Below, piece by piece: positions 16,294 to 25,115 of a DNA stretch of 43,361 nucleotides. Under the pieces are notes generated by a model, which saw nothing but the letters and a program-made list of their open reading frames with translations, was not told the origin of the DNA and searched no databases. Both the position numbers and the translations under genes were made by a program. Every line of letters begins with the position of its first letter. The stretch's first letter is position 1. This DNA is from JALOOE01 sp964423545 (GTDB lineage: Bacteria > Chloroflexota > Anaerolineae > CG2-30-64-16), in NCBI GenBank assembly GCA_964423545.1, contig CAYRFV010000009.1:1-43361 (forward strand). Reading direction: 5' to 3'.

Positions 16294-17175
16294 TCAATCG
16301 GCGCGAATCCTGACGCCTGGATCCTGACGGTCACGCGGTTCGGAGTTGGGGCCGGATAGACGAGAGTTCACCGGCTCAGTTGGCGGAGTCCACTTGCAGG
16401 GGTGCGTATGCACAAGGAATTGGAATCCGTGTCGTTCAACGATCGGCCGGCTCATCGGGCTGGCATCGATGGTCAGATAGCGATAGCCGCGGCGGATGGC
16501 TTCCTGTGCACGCACGGCGAGAAGGGCGGTATAGTAGCCGCGTCTGCGGTGTTCCGGCAGCGTCGCGCCGCCCCACAGGCTGGCAAAGGAGGCTGCGGTT
16601 GCAGCGCCGGGCTCACCGAAACGAATCCATGCGGAGCAGACCGGCCGTCCATCCGCATAGACGGCGTAATAGCTGATCCGGTCTCCGTTGAAGAGCAGCT
16701 CCTGGATCGCCTCCTCGACGAAGGAGATCTCCCTCTCAGCCCAAACCGTCTGCTGTACGCTCAGGATCTCCGGGATCAGGGCGGGATCGGTGATCCGCCG
16801 CACATCGCCCAAGACTGGCCGTCTGAGGGGGTCTGGGGCCTCTTTCAGATCGAGCACCATGAGCGCCTCAGGTTCTTCGATGACGAAGCCGTGCGCGGTC
16901 AGGCGCTCCATGAGATCGGGCGGCCGGTCGTGGTCGTAGAGCTTCCATTCGCAGCGCAGCCCGAGCTGCTGGAAATGGGCGATCTCCGCGCGGATCACCG
17001 CATCTGCATTGGTCTCGTCGAGATTCGAGTACAGGATGTAGCTGCCGCCCTTCATACCGGGGAGCGGGCGATGGCGGACCGTGTGCGGAGTGACTTCGCG
17101 CACACTGTTGTGGAACACGGCATCTCGCCGCTCATACCGGTCGTAGAGTTCCAGCAGTTGTTCTCTGTCCTGCAT
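16294..17175 (-). CDS. GNAT family N-acetyltransferase
   Basis: The protein has 293 residues. The C-terminal half carries a GNAT acetyl-CoA site: a beta strand followed by LPEHRRRGYYTALL, then YRYLTIDASPMSRPIVERHGF. The N-terminal half looks like a second, degenerate GNAT-like domain, as in many two-domain family members. The substrate is unknown. The start is ATG 17175, with GAGGAG about 10 bases upstream; the K+ channel gene ends only 4 bp before it, so the genes are cotranscribed. Confidence 0.82.
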   Translation of the reverse strand: MQDREQLLELYDRYERRDAVFHNSVREVTPHTVRHRPLPGMKGGSYILYSNLDETNADAVIRAEIAHFQQLGLRCEWKLYDHDRPPDLMERLTAHGFVIEEPEALMVLDLKEAPDPLRRPVLGDVRRITDPALIPEILSVQQTVWAEREISFVEEAIQELLFNGDRISYYAVYADGRPVCSAWIRFGEPGAATAASFASLWGGATLPEHRRRGYYTALLAVRAQEAIRRGYRYLTIDASPMSRPIVERHGFQFLVHTHPCKWTPPTEPVNSRLSGPNSEPRDRQDPGVRIRAD

Positions 17176-17179
17176 GCGT

Positions 17180-18217
17180 TCACTGCTCCTCGGCCAGCCT
17201 GGCCAGCGCCTGAAGCTGCTCGCGTGTGCCGAGTGCAACCAGATAGGAGTCGGCACAGAGCACCATTTCGGCGCCCGGATGGGTATTCAGCTGCCCGCCT
17301 GCAGTGCGACATGCCAGCACCGTGATGTCCAGCCGATTGCGCAGATCCGCCTCGCCGAGGGTCTGGCCCACCAGCGGAGACGATTGCGCCAGCCAGACCT
17401 GCTCGACGAGAAGCTCCTGCTCTCCCGCGTGCGTCACCTCATCCAGGAAGTCGGCCACGTGCGGGCGCACCATCACCGTCACCATGCGCCGGCCGCTGAT
17501 GCGATAGGGGAAGATGACCCGGTTTGCGCCTGCCCGCAGCAGCTTGTCTTCAGAATCCTCGTAGTTGGCGCGTGCCACGATCGCCAAATCGGGGCGGATC
17601 CCGCGCGCCGTCAGCACGATGAAAACGTTTTCGGCATCCGAATTGACTGCCGCGACCAGCCCCTTTGCGCGTTCGATGCCCGCCTCCTTCAGGTAGATCT
17701 CGTTGGCGGCGTTGCCCTGCAGCGCCAGGTAGCCGGCATCCTGGATGCGCGTGATCTTGTCGGGATCTTTATCGATGACCACGAAGGGCAGCTTTTCGGC
17801 TCGCAATTCGTGCGCCACTTCGCGTCCGACCCGGCCGAAGCCACATACGATGAAGTGATTGGAAAGCTTCTTGAGCATGCTCTGCCTTCGATCATGATCG
17901 AGCTGAGTGCGCCACTCGCCGGAGATCAGGAATTCGACCGCGCTCTTCAGCAGGTACGCCGCCAGCCCGGCGCCCGCTCCGATCAGAACCACGGTGAAGG
18001 CGCGGCCAGCGGGGGTGAAAGGCTTGACTTCACCGAAGCCGACGGTGCTGATCGTGATGGCGGTCATGTAGAAGGCGTCAAGCGGCGATAGGCCTTCCAG
18101 CCGTTGGTACCCGCTCGTTCCTGCCACCATCAACATGATCAGGCCGATGATGGGCAGGATGAGACGCTGTAGAAACGGATAACGGTTCAACATGGCTTCG
18201 ATCGATCGCGCCTCCAT
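17180..18217 (-). CDS. Two-helix potassium channel with RCK (TrkA-N/TrkA-C) domains
   Basis: The 345-residue protein has an N-terminal pore module of two membrane helices (about 14-33 and 72-92) around the K+ selectivity filter TVGFGE (58-63). A cytoplasmic RCK domain follows with the nucleotide-binding GFGRVG (126-131), and a TrkA-C domain ends the protein. This is the MthK/Kch type of ligand-gated K+ channel. It follows the K+/H+ antiporter gene by 25 bp, which also has a TrkA-C domain, so the two form a potassium module. The start at ATG 18217 has no clear ribosome binding site; ATG 18193 is an alternative. Confidence 0.9.
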   Translation of the reverse strand: MEARSIEAMLNRYPFLQRLILPIIGLIMLMVAGTSGYQRLEGLSPLDAFYMTAITISTVGFGEVKPFTPAGRAFTVVLIGAGAGLAAYLLKSAVEFLISGEWRTQLDHDRRQSMLKKLSNHFIVCGFGRVGREVAHELRAEKLPFVVIDKDPDKITRIQDAGYLALQGNAANEIYLKEAGIERAKGLVAAVNSDAENVFIVLTARGIRPDLAIVARANYEDSEDKLLRAGANRVIFPYRISGRRMVTVMVRPHVADFLDEVTHAGEQELLVEQVWLAQSSPLVGQTLGEADLRNRLDITVLACRTAGGQLNTHPGAEMVLCADSYLVALGTREQLQALARLAEEQ

Positions 18218-18242
18218 TCGTCTCAGCAAGCGGAGCGGTCGC

Positions 18243-19703
18243 CTATCGGCCTTCCAAGCCGTATCTCTGCCGGACTTCCTCGGCAGAGGCCGGATCCGAT
18301 AGAACCAGCAGGGTGTCACCGGCCAGCAAGACAGTCCCCCCGCTCGGAGTTACGAAGTCATCATTGCGTGCGACGAGGATGATGAGGAATTCGTTGGGTA
18401 GGCCCAACTCCACAATCGCTTTGCCTGCCATTTCTGAGTGCGTTGGAATGGGCAACTCCCTGAGTTCGCTTTTCAGGCTCCCCATCCGGGTGAATTCAAT
18501 CGGATAGGTGCGCCGCGGTATCGCAGGGGCATCGACATGCAGCCGCCGTGCCACCCATGGGATCGTGGTGCCCTGCAACAGCACCGAGGTCAGCACCACG
18601 AAAAACACTGCGTTGAACATGACTTCAGCGTGCGGCGTCCCGGCCAGGAGCGGATAGGTTGCGAGGATAATCGGCACGGCGCCGCGCAACCCAACCCAGG
18701 CGACCAGCGACTTCTCGCGCCAGCTGAACTTGCTGAGAGCCAGACTGACCAGTACGCCGGCGGGCCGCGCGAGGAACATGAGGCAGGCGGCAACCAGGAG
18801 CCCCACACCCGCAACCGCGACGAGACGTGATGGAAAGACCAGCAGACCCAGGGTCAGGAACATGGCAATCTGCATCAACCAGGCGAGACCGTCGTGAAAA
18901 CGCAGCAGGCTGCGCTTGTGGATGAAGTCGTGCTGCGCCAGGACAATGCCTGCCAGGTAAACGGCCAGGAAACCGTTGCCGCCGAGCCAGCTCGCCAGTC
19001 CATACGCCAGGAGAACCGCTGAGAGGGTCAGGGCGGGATAGAGGCCGTCGTACCCGAGTTTGAGGCGGTTGATCAGCAGCACTGAGCCGCGGCCGATGGC
19101 AATGCCCATCACGCCCCCCACCACCATCTGCAGGACGAACGCGCCAATCAGGCTGAAGGCGGTTCGTCCGGGGTGGGTGAGGAGCCCGATCAGGCCCACT
19201 GTCAGGAAGATGGCCATCGGGTCGTTGCTGCCCGATTCCAGTTCCAGCAGCGGCCTCAGACGCCCCTTGAGGTTGATTCCCTTGGAGCGCAACACGGAAA
19301 ACACGGCGGCTGCATCGGTCGAGGAGACAATAGCCCCCAGCAAGAGTCCCTCGACGAAGGAGAACCTAAGAAGCAGGTGCACTGCCAGACCGACCACCAC
19401 CGCGGTGAGCAGCACGCCCAAAGTGGAGAGCGTCAGCCCCTCCTTTAGGACCGGGCGAATGCTCTGCCAGTCAGTGTCAAGACCGCCCGAAAACAGGATC
19501 AGGATCAGCGCCAACGTGCCGACAAGCTGCGCCAGTGCTGGATCGTCGAAGTAGATCCCGCCTGGCCCCTCCGAACCGGCCAGCATGCCCAAGATCAGGA
19601 AGAGCAGCAGTGAGGGGACGCCGAAGCGATCGGAAGCTTTGCTGGCAAGCACGCTCACGAACAACAGGAGCGCTGCGGCAATGAGGATGGCGTCTACGTT
19701 CAC
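18243..19703 (-). CDS. CPA1-type K+/H+ (or Na+/H+) antiporter with TrkA-C domain
   Basis: The 486-residue protein has about 12-13 membrane helices of the NhaP2/CvrA type, including VSSTDAAAVFSVLR (about 125-138) and ELESGSNDPMAIFLT (154-168), which contain the ion-binding aspartates. Residues about 405-486 form a TrkA-C (RCK_C) domain that senses a ligand. It exchanges K+ or Na+ for protons. Start is GTG 19703. It lies 54 bp after the epimerase gene, and the K+ channel follows. Confidence 0.9.
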   Translation of the reverse strand: MNVDAILIAAALLLFVSVLASKASDRFGVPSLLLFLILGMLAGSEGPGGIYFDDPALAQLVGTLALILILFSGGLDTDWQSIRPVLKEGLTLSTLGVLLTAVVVGLAVHLLLRFSFVEGLLLGAIVSSTDAAAVFSVLRSKGINLKGRLRPLLELESGSNDPMAIFLTVGLIGLLTHPGRTAFSLIGAFVLQMVVGGVMGIAIGRGSVLLINRLKLGYDGLYPALTLSAVLLAYGLASWLGGNGFLAVYLAGIVLAQHDFIHKRSLLRFHDGLAWLMQIAMFLTLGLLVFPSRLVAVAGVGLLVAACLMFLARPAGVLVSLALSKFSWREKSLVAWVGLRGAVPIILATYPLLAGTPHAEVMFNAVFFVVLTSVLLQGTTIPWVARRLHVDAPAIPRRTYPIEFTRMGSLKSELRELPIPTHSEMAGKAIVELGLPNEFLIILVARNDDFVTPSGGTVLLAGDTLLVLSDPASAEEVRQRYGLEGR

Positions 19704-19757
19704 GAGGGCCCCACCAGGCGGCGCGGGATCCCCGCCGCGATGAGCGGTCGGACACAG

Positions 19758-20624
19758 TCAGGAAGCATCACCTGTCCGTAGCATCTGCATAGCTCTGAGG
19801 AACGTAAGGCCGGAGTGCACGAACGCCTCGGCGTCCGGGCAAACATTGTGGAACATGCCCCGGCGCACGGCGAAATCGTCCTCCGCCGAGTTGTAGGCCT
19901 CCAACAGCACGTAGCCATCGAATGCCATCTCGTGCAGCGCCGCGAAGACCGCCGGCCACGGCACGAGCCCGCCACCAGGCGCCCCCCGGTCGTTCTCGCA
20001 GGCGTGAAGTCCCCATAGTCTGTCACCGAGCGATCGGAGCGCGCCTCCGAACTCGCGCACCTCGGTGATCATGTGATAGGTATCGAACAGGATCGTGAGG
20101 TTGGGGTGATCCGCCAGGCGGAGCAGGCGCAGCGCCTGCGCCGGCGTGTTGACAACGTGCGTGCGGAAATGGCTCATCGGCTCGATCACGACCTGCACGC
20201 CCTGGCGTAAACCGAACTCCGCCAGGAGCGCCAGCCCCTCCGCGGTGCGAGAGTATTCGTCGGACGGGGGGATGCGCCGCTTGACCACGCCCGGATGGCC
20301 ATAGAGGGCGCCCGTGTACGCGACGGCGCCAAGCTCCGATGCGCGCTCCACCTGGCGTCTGTGCCACGCCAACCCCTGCGCCCGGTCTGCAGGGTCGTCG
20401 GCGGATAGATCGCATGCCACCGGCCAGATTCCGCCGGGGCTGACGATCAGCGTCAGCCCCAACGCTTCGGCGCGGCGGCGTGTCAATGCCGGCGTGAAGA
20501 CGATGTCGTCACCGATTCCGATCTCGAAGCAGTCCAGTCCGAGTCGGGCGACCGTGTCGAGGACAGGAAGACGCTCGTCCGTCCAATGCTCGGTGAAGAT
20601 ATAGCTGTGTGCGCCGAACTTCAT
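19758..20624 (-). CDS. D-tagatose 3-epimerase family sugar isomerase
   Basis: This is a 288-residue TIM barrel of the AP-endonuclease 2/xylose isomerase-like superfamily. The four metal ligands are Glu148 (VVIEPM), Asp181 (LFDTYHM), His207 (GLHACEN) and Glu242 (LLEAYN). Their spacing equals that of the ligands in Agrobacterium D-psicose 3-epimerase (150, 183, 209, 244), and the CENDRGAPGGG segment also matches. It probably interconverts ketoses or ketose-like sugar acids at C3; the exact sugar is unknown. The ATG at 20624 overlaps the TGA of the zinc-ribbon gene as ATGA, so translation is coupled. Confidence 0.85.
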   Translation of the reverse strand: MKFGAHSYIFTEHWTDERLPVLDTVARLGLDCFEIGIGDDIVFTPALTRRRAEALGLTLIVSPGGIWPVACDLSADDPADRAQGLAWHRRQVERASELGAVAYTGALYGHPGVVKRRIPPSDEYSRTAEGLALLAEFGLRQGVQVVIEPMSHFRTHVVNTPAQALRLLRLADHPNLTILFDTYHMITEVREFGGALRSLGDRLWGLHACENDRGAPGGGLVPWPAVFAALHEMAFDGYVLLEAYNSAEDDFAVRRGMFHNVCPDAEAFVHSGLTFLRAMQMLRTGDAS

Positions 20625-21697
20625 GGTCCGCCTGTCGTCGGTTCGACGCCGGTGATGGCGCCGAATGTGTTGACTTTCAGCTTCCATCGGCTGCCCGGCG
20701 AGAAGCGCACAAACTGTTCGCCGGTAGGCGGAGCGAAGTTGAACGTCTTGTCATTGCCCATGAAGACAACCTGGTACTGCTCCTGGCGCCCGCCGGCCCT
20801 CTGGTTGCTGCCCAATCGCAGGTCGGGCCAGCGCGGATTGAGGTCATTGCCCTGCGCGGCCAGGGTGTCGACCACGCGCCAGTCGACATCGTCGTAGCGG
20901 CACCAGTCGGCATACACCTCATAGATGCACTGTTTGACCACTTTTCCGAAGCCGCTGCCCTGGTCGATCGTGTAAGGTGTGCCGCAGATCTCCTTGGCGC
21001 CCGGAGCAGGATCAGGCTGCGTGTGGTGAACCCGGCTGACACACTGGCGAGCGCTCTTGCCTGCGGGGATTTCGTCCTTCCAGGCTTCTCGGACGACGGG
21101 AACGAGCGCCTCGATGGCAATGGCGCGCTGCCACTGCACGCTGCGCACCTCGCCGATCGTATCGGTTGTGCGGCTTGAAAGGAACATCCCCGCGGCGCCC
21201 AGAACGCAGCACGCCAGCAGGATGGCCAACACAAGGGCCAGGGGGAAGGGCCTGGCCGCCGCCGGTTGCGCCGGCTTGGGCTTCGGCTGAGCCAGCGCTG
21301 CGCCGCACTTTGAGCACTTGAGCGCCGTGGTTGGGTTTTCGACACCGCACGAAGGGCACTTCAATGCCGGAGCCGGCCGGTCCCGAAACCCGCCGAGAAC
21401 CTGGCCCGCCGCGCGCGCCTTGCCTTCCGTCAGGTCCGCGCCACACTGTCTGCATTTCACGGCCGTCGCTGGATTAGCCGTGCCGCAGTAGCCGCACTGG
21501 ACATCGGCGCCTGCTTGCGCAGCGGCGATCTTGGCTTGATCCGTAAGTATCTGCTCCTGCGGCGCCTGCTCGAACCGGATCTCGTCGGTGAGCGGCGCGC
21601 CGCACTGCGCGCACTTCTTCACACTGCCGGGGTTGCGGTTGCCGCAACTGGGGCAGCGCCATTCTAGCTCGACATAACCAACTTCCTTCTCCGCCAT
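20621..21697 (-). CDS. Triple zinc-ribbon membrane protein
   Basis: In this 358-residue protein three zinc ribbons lie in tandem at the N terminus (cysteines 15/18/29/32, 68/71/82/85 and 114/117/128/131), joined by short linkers. A Pro/Lys/Ala stretch follows, then one membrane helix (about 152-174), and an extracytoplasmic domain of about 180 residues with several further cysteines and aromatic residues. I do not recognise the outer domain. The layout suggests a protein with a cytoplasmic zinc-binding platform and an external sensor or binding domain; this is inference. The start is ATG 21697, with GGAGG 5 bases upstream. Confidence 0.78.
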   Translation of the reverse strand: MAEKEVGYVELEWRCPSCGNRNPGSVKKCAQCGAPLTDEIRFEQAPQEQILTDQAKIAAAQAGADVQCGYCGTANPATAVKCRQCGADLTEGKARAAGQVLGGFRDRPAPALKCPSCGVENPTTALKCSKCGAALAQPKPKPAQPAAARPFPLALVLAILLACCVLGAAGMFLSSRTTDTIGEVRSVQWQRAIAIEALVPVVREAWKDEIPAGKSARQCVSRVHHTQPDPAPGAKEICGTPYTIDQGSGFGKVVKQCIYEVYADWCRYDDVDWRVVDTLAAQGNDLNPRWPDLRLGSNQRAGGRQEQYQVVFMGNDKTFNFAPPTGEQFVRFSPGSRWKLKVNTFGAITGVEPTTGGP

Positions 21698-21709
21698 CAC
21701 CCCCTCCAG

Positions 21710-22720
21710 CTATGCCAGATCGGCCGCGTAGGCAAACAATGCTGGACTGCCGCCCGTGTGCCAGAAAACGATCGACCTCCCGCCGCGCACGCTCTCGGGC
21801 CGCTGGCGCAGCATGTCCAGCAGTCCGCCGAAGGCTCGGCCGGTGTACACCGGATCGAGCAGGATGCCTTCCGTCTGCGCCATCGCGCGGATGGCGGCGC
21901 GTTCCAGGTCGCTGACCACGCCGTAGCCTGCGCCCAAGTAATCAGCGCTGACCAGGATGTCGGCGGGCGAGAACGTATGCGGCTTTCCCAGTCGGGCCGC
22001 CGTCCGGGATGCGAGGCCAGCGACCGCGGCCTGCAGGCCCGCCTCCGTCTCATCGATGCTTATGCCCAGGATCGGGATCTCCCATCCCAAGGCCCATGCG
22101 CCGGCGACCAGCCCGGCCTGAGTGCCGCCTGAGCTGGAGGCGACGACGACCAGGTCTGGCTCGATGCGCGCCTCTGTCACCTGCTCGCGCAACTCCTCCA
22201 GCGCTGCTGCATAACCGCATGCGCCGACCGGATCGGAACCACCGTAGGTGATGAAGTAGGGACGGCGGCCTGCGGCGCGAAGCTCGTCACCGAGCTCGCG
22301 CAGGCGGCTGAGCCGATTCTCACGCGTCGTCCAGTGAAAGGTTGCGCCAAAGAGCTGATCCAGCAGGTAGTTGCCGTTCGGTTGGGCCGGAGGTTGACCG
22401 CCCAACACCAGCTCGCACTTGAGCCCGGCGTGGATCGCTGCGGCTGCCGTCTGCCGGCAGTGGTTGGACTGCACCGCGCCAGTCGTGATCAAGGTGTCGC
22501 AGCCCTGAGCCAGCGCGTCGGCCACCAGGAATTCGAGCTTGCGCGTCTTGTTGCCACCGGTGGCGAGACCGGTCTGATCGTCGCGTTTCATCAGGAACTG
22601 AAAGCTGGAGCGCGGCAGCTGGAGCTCCCGGCCCAGCATGTCGCTCAGGCGCGGCAGCGGGTGGAGCGGCGTCGGCAGGAAGGCCAACGGGTAGCGCGGG
22701 AGATGAGAGGTGATGGACAT
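21710..22720 (-). CDS. D-cysteine desulfhydrase / ACC deaminase family protein
   Basis: This 336-residue PLP enzyme is of fold type II. The PLP lysine is Lys58 in GGNKTRKLEF, followed by TTGAVQSNHCRQTAAAA and the phosphate-binding SSSGGTQAG. E. coli DcyD, of the same family, degrades D-cysteine to pyruvate, H2S and ammonia; other members act on 1-aminocyclopropane-1-carboxylate or L-cysteate. A D-amino-acid substrate is likely but unproven. Start is ATG 22720 with GGAGG at 5 bases. The zinc-ribbon gene follows 12 bp later. Confidence 0.88.
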   Translation of the reverse strand: MSITSHLPRYPLAFLPTPLHPLPRLSDMLGRELQLPRSSFQFLMKRDDQTGLATGGNKTRKLEFLVADALAQGCDTLITTGAVQSNHCRQTAAAAIHAGLKCELVLGGQPPAQPNGNYLLDQLFGATFHWTTRENRLSRLRELGDELRAAGRRPYFITYGGSDPVGACGYAAALEELREQVTEARIEPDLVVVASSSGGTQAGLVAGAWALGWEIPILGISIDETEAGLQAAVAGLASRTAARLGKPHTFSPADILVSADYLGAGYGVVSDLERAAIRAMAQTEGILLDPVYTGRAFGGLLDMLRQRPESVRGGRSIVFWHTGGSPALFAYAADLA

Positions 22721-22757
22721 CGATCCCTCCGGGGCAGGGCTGAGATCGGTCGTGGGC

Positions 22758-22802
22758 GCAGGGTGTGCGGAAAGACCACGCGACCTTCCGCGCTCGCCCT
22801 GC
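22758..22802. terminator. Hairpin in the gap after the DUF1015 gene
   Basis: A two-part stem (22758-22763 with 22797-22802, and 22767-22772 with 22786-22791) encloses a GC-rich loop in the 85-bp gap between the DUF1015 and D-cysteine desulfhydrase genes. No T run is present, so it may only weaken readthrough or protect the upstream message. Confidence 0.35.
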
Positions 22803-22805
22803 ACC

Positions 22806-24128
22806 TCACATGATCCGCCGCGCCTCCATGTAGAACCGCTTCTCCTTCGCTTCACCCATCGAGAAGGTCTTGCGCGGCAGCGCGCCGTCGAGGATCACGG
22901 TTCGGAAAAACGCGCTCTTGGAGATGGGTGGCAGGTAGAGGCCGGCATTGCCCGGCAATGCGCCCAGGCGTAGCGTGGTCTCCGCGCCGTGCACGTAGTC
23001 AATCTTGCCGAAGCCGCCCGCGCTGCCCCAGGCATCCAGGAAAACCTGCAGCGTCCCGACTGCCAGGTTGCTCGTCGCATCGGGAACGTAGGCGACGCTG
23101 AAGCCGTGGCTCGTGACCACACCGAAGGCCTGCGTTCCATGGCGTTCGGCCTGGCTCTGCACGAGGTCAACCATCGCTTCGGGTGTGGCGCACTGGACGA
23201 AGTAGCTCCGCCCGCCGGTGTAATCCTCCAGCGCCTTGACGAAGTCGGATCTGACATCAAACAGCACGCGATGAATGGGCTCGAACACCAGGCCGGCGTC
23301 ATGGATGTTCTCGATCTCGACCAAGGCATATCGGGCCGGGTGATCCGGGCCGGCCGATGCTCTGATCTGTTCCCAGATGGCCTTTGCGGTCGCGAGTGAG
23401 TGATTGCCGTCACCCATCGCAAACACCAGCGCGGGGACATCGTTCGCCAGGTTATACTTGTCTGCAAAGTGGACGGGATCGGCCAGACGGGCCAGCGCGG
23501 CCATCACTCGCCGCTCCAGGTCGGCGCGGTCCACCAGGTAACCGGTCAGGCGCCCGCTGCCCAGCATCAACTCGAAGTCGTAGAGTCTCGGCAACCCCTG
23601 GCGCGCCGCGACCAACGGCTCGATCACGGTCCGGTCGGGATCATCGATCAGCACCAGGATGTGCGGCAGTTCCAGCGGTGCGCCGGATCGGATGCGCACG
23701 CGCGGAGGAATCCGTTCCAGGATCGTACCTTCGGTGGCTCGGATCAGGCTGGTGGAGCCTTTGCTGTAGTCGTATTGTTCCAGATCCAGCGCCAGCATGA
23801 GGCCGTGGCGGGTGCGTCCCGCCACCGTGCGCTCCACCAGAACGATCCCCCGGTGTTCGACGAATACACCGCGAGCGAGATAGTCCTGCATCGTGCTGTG
23901 GATCGACTGGAGGCGGCGCGCTTCCTCCGGCGTCTCCAGATAGACCTCGGGCAGGATCATGTGATACGTAGAGGGCGCATCGCCCACCAGCGCCGCCACC
24001 TGCTCCCAGTATTCCGGTTCGGAGGTGAATTGATCGCAGGCGATGACAGCCCACCGGGTCAGGTCATTGCCGGGCCGAGGCAGCAGAATGGTGGCGATCG
24101 CTGCGCCGATCGTGGAGGGTCCGCTCAT
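22806..24128 (-). CDS. DUF1015 family protein of the serine-biosynthesis cluster
   Basis: The 440-residue protein matches DUF1015, including a conserved N-terminal LLPRPGNDLTRWAVIACDQF and the central motif GDGNHSLATAK (239-249), whose Asp, Asn and His look catalytic or metal-binding. The biochemical function is not established. In many bacteria this family sits beside phosphoglycerate dehydrogenase and a class V aminotransferase, as here, so a role in serine metabolism is likely. No phosphoserine phosphatase gene is in this cluster. Start ATG 24128 follows AAGGCAGG. Confidence 0.85.
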   Translation of the reverse strand: MSGPSTIGAAIATILLPRPGNDLTRWAVIACDQFTSEPEYWEQVAALVGDAPSTYHMILPEVYLETPEEARRLQSIHSTMQDYLARGVFVEHRGIVLVERTVAGRTRHGLMLALDLEQYDYSKGSTSLIRATEGTILERIPPRVRIRSGAPLELPHILVLIDDPDRTVIEPLVAARQGLPRLYDFELMLGSGRLTGYLVDRADLERRVMAALARLADPVHFADKYNLANDVPALVFAMGDGNHSLATAKAIWEQIRASAGPDHPARYALVEIENIHDAGLVFEPIHRVLFDVRSDFVKALEDYTGGRSYFVQCATPEAMVDLVQSQAERHGTQAFGVVTSHGFSVAYVPDATSNLAVGTLQVFLDAWGSAGGFGKIDYVHGAETTLRLGALPGNAGLYLPPISKSAFFRTVILDGALPRKTFSMGEAKEKRFYMEARRIM

Positions 24129-24189
24129 GGATGCCTGCCTTCGTCATAGAGTTTGGACGGATCGGGCGATGCTCGAATGGGCCGGTAGG

Positions 24190-25101
24190 CTAGACCCAAC
24201 CTTCGACGCTGATGCCGATCAGGATGTCAGCCACTTCGTCGCCGATGCGTTCCGTCGCCTCGGTGGTGCTGGCGCCCATGTGCGGCGATCCGATGATCTG
24301 AGGCAGACTGAACAGTTTGCTGTCAGTAAGCGGTTCGTTCTCGAAAACATCCAGTGCGGCGCCACTGATCTGGCCAGACAACACAGCAGCGTACAAGGCA
24401 TCCTCGTCGATCACGCCGCCGCGGGCGCAGTCGATGATCTTGACACCTTTTTTCATCTTGGCGATCTGCTGCGCGTCGATCATGTGGTGCGACGTCTCGG
24501 TCAGCGGGATGTGCAGGGTGATATAGTCGGCCCGGGCGATCAGCTCATCGAGAGGCAGCATCATCATGAACGGAACAGGTCCGACCGTGCGGCTGTCGTA
24601 GCCCAGCACGTGCATGCCCAGCGCCGCTGCCCGCCGGGCCACGGCGAGGCCGATGCGCCCCACGCCGATGATTCCCAACGTCTTGCCCTGGATCTCCGTG
24701 CCGTGGAATTTCGTCTTCTCCCATCTGCCGGCTCGCAGCGACTCCGTAGCCTGGACGATAGGGCGGGCCAGGGCGAAGAGATAGGCGACGGCCAGCTCCG
24801 CAACCGAGTCCGTGCTCGCGGCCGGCGTGTTCAGCACCTTGATTCCTTTGGTCTGCGCGTATTCCTGATCGATGTTGTCGACGCCGACACCGCCTCGCAC
24901 GATCACTTTCAGGTTGGTCGCAGCGTCGATGACGTTCTTGCGGATCTTCGTGCGGCTGCGCACAACGACCGCATGGTGCTCCGAAACCACTTCCAGCAGC
25001 TTCTCAGGTGTGATGGTGTCGTCAACCGTGACTTCGATGCCGCGCTCGCGCATGCGTTGGATGGCGGCCGGCGAGATGGGATCGCAGACGAGAACTTTCA
25101 T
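24190..25101 (-). CDS. serA: D-3-phosphoglycerate dehydrogenase (short form)
   Basis: This 303-residue NAD-dependent 2-hydroxyacid dehydrogenase oxidises 3-phosphoglycerate in the first step of serine synthesis. The Rossmann motif is GVGRIG (146-151) with Asp169 at the end of strand 2, which favours NAD over NADP. The catalytic triad is Arg227, Glu256 and His274. The C-terminal ACT domain of long SerA proteins is missing, so feedback inhibition by serine through ACT is not expected. GAGGAG lies 9 bases before the ATG. It is 14 bp downstream of the aminotransferase gene, which supports the substrate assignment. Confidence 0.85.
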   Translation of the reverse strand: MKVLVCDPISPAAIQRMRERGIEVTVDDTITPEKLLEVVSEHHAVVVRSRTKIRKNVIDAATNLKVIVRGGVGVDNIDQEYAQTKGIKVLNTPAASTDSVAELAVAYLFALARPIVQATESLRAGRWEKTKFHGTEIQGKTLGIIGVGRIGLAVARRAAALGMHVLGYDSRTVGPVPFMMMLPLDELIARADYITLHIPLTETSHHMIDAQQIAKMKKGVKIIDCARGGVIDEDALYAAVLSGQISGAALDVFENEPLTDSKLFSLPQIIGSPHMGASTTEATERIGDEVADILIGISVEGWV

Positions 25102-25115
25102 GATTCTTCACTCCT

